A stretch of DNA of 64,000 nt, taken from Caldilineaceae bacterium (GTDB lineage Bacteria; Chloroflexota; Anaerolineae; Caldilineales; Caldilineaceae). Below, piece by piece: positions 61,266 to 64,000 of this stretch (its first letter is position 1; each line of letters begins with the position of its first letter). The stretch covers positions 1-64,000 of the forward strand of contig JAPOVP010000056.1 in the NCBI GenBank assembly GCA_026708085.1. The letters are read 5' to 3'. A program made the translations under genes and the position numbers. The notes under the pieces were generated by a model, which was given only the letters and a program-made list of their open reading frames with translations, had not been told where the DNA came from and ran no database searches.

Positions 61266-61922
61266 ATGTCCTTTGATTCTGTAGGACCTGAACAGAACCC
61301 CCAGGACGGCCACGACCGCAAACCTTGGGAGCAGCAACCCGACGAACCCCCCGATCACTACGGCTGGTTCAAGGTCTACCTCACCCTGCCAGTGCCCCGC
61401 CATTTCGTGCGCGTCGCCGAAATCGTGGGTATGAATCCCGCAAGCGGTTGGATTGGCAAGATTGCGCGCAAATGGCGCTGGGTCGAGCGCGCCGCAGCCC
61501 TCGACGCCAACAGCGCCCAGCGCCTCGCCGTCCAGTCCGAACTGCGCAGCCAGGCGCTCAAGGACGTCGCCTTCAACGCCCAGTACCAGGGCCTCCATCT
61601 CACCGGCCGCGCGCTCGATAACGCCGCCGTCGGCGAAATGGACCGCGACGAAGCCCGCCGGTATCTCAGCCCTCTCTTCCAGCATCAACTCGGTCTGCTA
61701 AGGCTGACGACGCCCCGCAGAGAGAAGACGGGCCGGATCAAGATCAACGAGAAGCGGCAGGAAAGGTTGACCATGGAAAGAGCGATAGAAATTCGCGAGG
61801 AGAGAATAATGCCGTTGATCAATGAAGTGTACGGCATTACCGATGGCGCAGACGGCGCCGACGCCGACAAGGAACCCGGCAACGGCCCGGCAACCGTCGA
61901 ACAACAGGAGAAACGAACATGA
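61266..61922 (+). CDS. Small-terminase-like HTH protein 1
   Basis: The 218-residue protein has PWEQQPDEPPDHYGWFKVYL, VAEIVGMNPASGWIGKIARK and WRWVERAAALDA, the pattern of phage small-terminase-like DNA-binding proteins. A helical second half follows (ALDNAAVGEMDRDEARRYLS) and an acidic tail. Its stop overlaps the next start by 4 bp. Another gene of the family lies at 1752. No phage packaging or head genes are nearby. Confidence 0.7.
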   Translation: MSFDSVGPEQNPQDGHDRKPWEQQPDEPPDHYGWFKVYLTLPVPRHFVRVAEIVGMNPASGWIGKIARKWRWVERAAALDANSAQRLAVQSELRSQALKDVAFNAQYQGLHLTGRALDNAAVGEMDRDEARRYLSPLFQHQLGLLRLTTPRREKTGRIKINEKRQERLTMERAIEIREERIMPLINEVYGITDGADGADADKEPGNGPATVEQQEKRT

Positions 61923-62662
61923 GTGACACCGATTACAAGAAATCCGCCGGCACGCAAAGCGGCGGCCAGCCCGAATCCCGGGACCTGCAGCCCGTCAACC
62001 GCCGTACAGAAGGAGAAACGAACATGAGTGACACCAATTTCGAGAAAACCGTCGGCACGCAAGACGGCGGCCAACCCAAACCCTGGGACCGGCAGCCCGG
62101 CGAACCGGAGGATCGTTACTACTGGTTCCGGCTTTACCTGACCCAGCCAATCCCGCGCAAGGTCGCGCAGGTGGCCAAACTCATCGGCACCAATTCCAAG
62201 AGAACCTATCTGTCAAAGATTGCCCGTGAGTGGCGCTGGGAAGAACGCGCTGTGCATTTCGACGCCGACAAGGCAGAGCAGCTTGTCATCCAGGCCGAAA
62301 TGCGCGAGCAACTCCTTTTTGACAAGCTCTTCGAAGTGCAGTTTCATGGCCTGCTCGACACAACCCAGGCCATCGAAAACGCCGAAATCGACCGGATGGA
62401 CCGCGACGAAGCGCGCGGCCACCTCTCGCAGATTGCGCGGCACCAGCGCGGTCTGCTCAGTTTCATTCTGCAACAGAATGAACAGGCAGCAGGGAGGTCC
62501 CAGCAAGAGCTCGACGAGGCCCGCCTCGCGCAGGAGGTCGAGGAAGAGGCCCTGGCTATGATCGCGGAGGAGGAGGCAAGGACGGACGAGCAGTTGATGC
62601 AGATCTATGGCGGTGATGAAGAGTCGGCAGAGACCTGCGGCGATTCCGAGGAAGACGGCTGA
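61919..62662 (+). CDS. Small-terminase-like HTH protein 2, duplicated 5' end
   Basis: The 247-residue frame carries the same core (PWDRQPGEPEDRYYWFRLYL, WRWEERAVHFDADKAEQL) and continues with IDRMDRDEARGHLSQIARHQ. The first 35 residues repeat the beginning of the protein: GGAGAAACGAACATGAGTGA occurs at 61907 and again at 62012. Each copy supplies a ribosome-binding site and ATG (61919 and 62024). The true start could be either; the second gives a 212-residue protein more like its paralogue. Confidence 0.7.
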   Translation: MSDTDYKKSAGTQSGGQPESRDLQPVNRRTEGETNMSDTNFEKTVGTQDGGQPKPWDRQPGEPEDRYYWFRLYLTQPIPRKVAQVAKLIGTNSKRTYLSKIAREWRWEERAVHFDADKAEQLVIQAEMREQLLFDKLFEVQFHGLLDTTQAIENAEIDRMDRDEARGHLSQIARHQRGLLSFILQQNEQAAGRSQQELDEARLAQEVEEEALAMIAEEEARTDEQLMQIYGGDEESAETCGDSEEDG

Positions 62663-62826
62663 TGCCGCCCCTGCGGTTTCCGCCGTTTCCGCCCGCGCCT
62701 GCGCGCTGGGGAAAGGGGGCTTCGGCTCCCTCTCCCCGCCCACAGGCAGACTCAGCCGCGGCGGCGCGGCCGCAGATAACATATACCTTTACAACCGGCC
62801 CGACCGGCGAATGAAAGAGGCCCAAA

Positions 62827-63282
62827 ATGAACAAGAACATAAGACTACAAGCATGGGATCAGCAACCCGGAGAGCCCAATCCCTCCTACGTCGCCTTCGT
62901 CCTCTACCTCTCTCTCGGACCGAAGCGCGAACAGATCATCGGCAGAGGCGTCGGCCGTCAGATGTGGCGAATGCTCCTGGCCGGCATCGACCGCATGCAG
63001 GACGATACGCCCCTGCCGCTCGTCTGTGACATCATCTCCGCCGTACTGTACAACATGCTGTGCGAGGATGCCTTGGAGCAGATCGACAAGAGCGGCGATG
63101 ACTTTCACTTTTTCGAAAACTTTCACAACGGTCTGCATGGCGACGAGCAGCTGCTTTCCGCCGTCGAAACCATGCGCGCCAACCTCGAAAAGGTCAAAAA
63201 CGGCCAGGAGCTGCCGCCCCTGTCCTACCCCTCGCGCGGCCGGATCATGCGCGACGTCAAGCGCTTCCTGGAAAAAAGCTGA
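62827..63282 (+). CDS. Small-terminase-like family member 3, divergent
   Basis: The 151-residue product starts MNKNIRLQAWDQQPGEPNPS and YVAFVLYLSLG, sharing only the N-terminal signature of the previous two. The WRW helix is missing; the rest (MLCEDALEQIDKSGDDFHFF) is unassigned. It probably arose by fusion of the leader motif to another domain. The spacer 62663-62826 holds a GCCGCCCC-rich stretch and no gene. Confidence 0.6.
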   Translation: MNKNIRLQAWDQQPGEPNPSYVAFVLYLSLGPKREQIIGRGVGRQMWRMLLAGIDRMQDDTPLPLVCDIISAVLYNMLCEDALEQIDKSGDDFHFFENFHNGLHGDEQLLSAVETMRANLEKVKNGQELPPLSYPSRGRIMRDVKRFLEKS

Positions 63283-63539
63283 GGGGTAGCCGCTGACAAC
63301 CCCACCAGCCGCTACGCGGGCGCGGCCGACCGCCTTCCCGGTCAGTCGCGTCCGATGTGCCGCGCCTCAATCGCAACCTGCAGAGCTGCAATCCCGCTGC
63401 GCCTCTCCCCCTCTTCACCCGCTGCCGCTCGCTCACGCATGCCAGCGCGGGCCGGTTGTACGGGGGGCAGTTGTGGGAGCATTCGGTATCATATGCAAAT
63501 CTGCCTCCATCCTGATATGAGATCCAAAGCATCAGAGAT
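63283..63539. other. 257-bp spacer before the hsdM promoter
   Basis: No gene is visible. The composition falls from GC-rich to AT-rich toward the promoter at 63540. Confidence 0.45.
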
Positions 63540-63568
63540 TTGACAGCTCCACCCACAAATGTTATAAG
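63540..63568 (+). promoter_or_regulatory. Sigma-70 promoter directly before hsdM
   Basis: TTGACA (63540-63545) and TATAAG (63563-63568) are separated by 17 bp. The expected start point is 63575 plus or minus one or two bases, which coincides with the ATG. Confidence 0.7.
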
Positions 63569-63574
63569 GCGAAT

Positions 63575-64000
63575 ATGACGAATATATCAGAACTCCGCGA
63601 TATTCCCGCTACACTCCGCGCCCTGCGCGCCGAACTCGACCTCACGCAGGAGCAACTCGCCGACCGCCTCGGCGTTGCATTCGCTACAGTTAATCGCTGG
63701 GAGGGTGCCGCAGCCAGACCCCAGAAGGCCGCGCGGGAGGCGATAGCGGCCCTGGCCGTCGAAGCCGGACTCGACATGGAAGCGGTGGCCGCAGAGCCGG
63801 TTGACTCGGCGGCGAGCATCACCCGGCGGCGGCGTGCACGCAGTTCAAGCGTTCCCTCGACGAAGACCATGGAGCAGATGCTGTGGGACGCGGCCTGTTC
63901 CATCCGCGGCGCAAAGGAAGCGGCCAAGTTCAAGGATTACCTGTTGCCGCTCCTCTTTCTCAAACGGCTGTCGGATGTCTTCGATGACGAGGTCGAGCGC
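63575..64000 (+). CDS. hsdM: HTH-fused HsdM-type DNA methylase, 5' part
   Basis: The frame continues past the window edge; 142 codons are visible. Residues ~8-58 form an XRE/Cro-type HTH ([37 protein letters not shown]). After an Arg-rich linker, residues ~105-142 match the HsdM N-terminal domain: [40 protein letters not shown]. Type I methylases normally lack the HTH, so the protein may repress its own gene. There is no Shine-Dalgarno; the promoter predicts a leaderless message. hsdS and hsdR would be expected beyond 64000. Confidence 0.78.
   Translation, partial: MTNISELRDIPATLRALRAELDLTQEQLADRLGVAFATVNRWEGAAARPQKAAREAIAALAVEAGLDMEAVAAEPVDSAASITRRRRARSSSVPSTKTMEQMLWDAACSIRGAKEAAKFKDYLLPLLFLKRLSDVFDDEVER

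Noticed and set aside
61266-64000. Prophage left end
   Set aside because: Only small-terminase-like proteins are present; no large terminase, portal, capsid, integrase or lysis gene can be seen in the window.

Overview
The window is GC-rich bacterial chromosome from an uncultured lineage. Gene content suggests an environmental Chloroflexota, Caldilineales-like (inference from gene types only): an LplABC-type sugar ABC system, GH127 and ThuA genes, plant-like leucine-rich-repeat (LRR) exoproteins, SH3-domain proteins, and intergenic arrays of degenerate heptamers. No rRNA, tRNA or CRISPR array was recognised.

Layout. (1) 1-3.5 kb: an amidohydrolase gene broken by a 98-bp insertion, a repeat-filled spacer, a zinc-finger protein with a phage small-terminase-like core, and the DNA-binding end of a response regulator. 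(2) 3.6-15 kb: a defence island with a PD-(D/E)XK protein, a phospholipase D (PLD)-SNF2 helicase, an Eco57I-class DNA methylase, an inverted spare copy of the methylase's specificity end, a tyrosine recombinase and a stand-alone PLD protein. (3) 15.2-21.2 kb: two divergent LRR exoprotein genes, one carrying a trypsin-like protease and an SH3 domain and broken by a one-base frameshift. (4) 21.5-33.8 kb: a carbohydrate cluster (glycosidase-like propeller, two dehydrogenases, ThuA, binding protein with two permeases, GH67/GH20-like enzyme, GH127). (5) 34-48.5 kb: a VapBC pair, an Rhs scrap, an SH3 lipoprotein, then YhaN/YhaO-like and AddA/AddB-like repair genes behind an AbiEi antitoxin whose toxin is truncated. 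(6) 48.8-57.3 kb: housekeeping genes (dehydrogenase, YbaK, aminotransferase, HAD hydrolase, glutamate-cysteine ligase, MFS) separated by repeat-rich spacers. (7) 57.3-64 kb: a second, decaying defence region with DUF433, an AAA ATPase beside a collapsed partner gene, an R-M gene fragment, small proteins with structured leaders, three small-terminase-like paralogues, and the start of an HTH-fused HsdM that runs off the end.

The most striking observation is at 11.1-12.6 kb. The methylase gene and an inverted partial copy share a perfect 20-bp inverted repeat that is in frame in both copies, and a tyrosine recombinase gene lies 195 bp outside. Inversion of about 1.3 kb would exchange the last ~215 residues (the specificity domain) without disturbing the frame, a predicted phase-variable specificity switch. 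Other notable items are a structured leader with competing pairings at 60.5 kb, several partner genes reduced to stubs, and a ~125-bp palindromic element present twice among the heptamer arrays.
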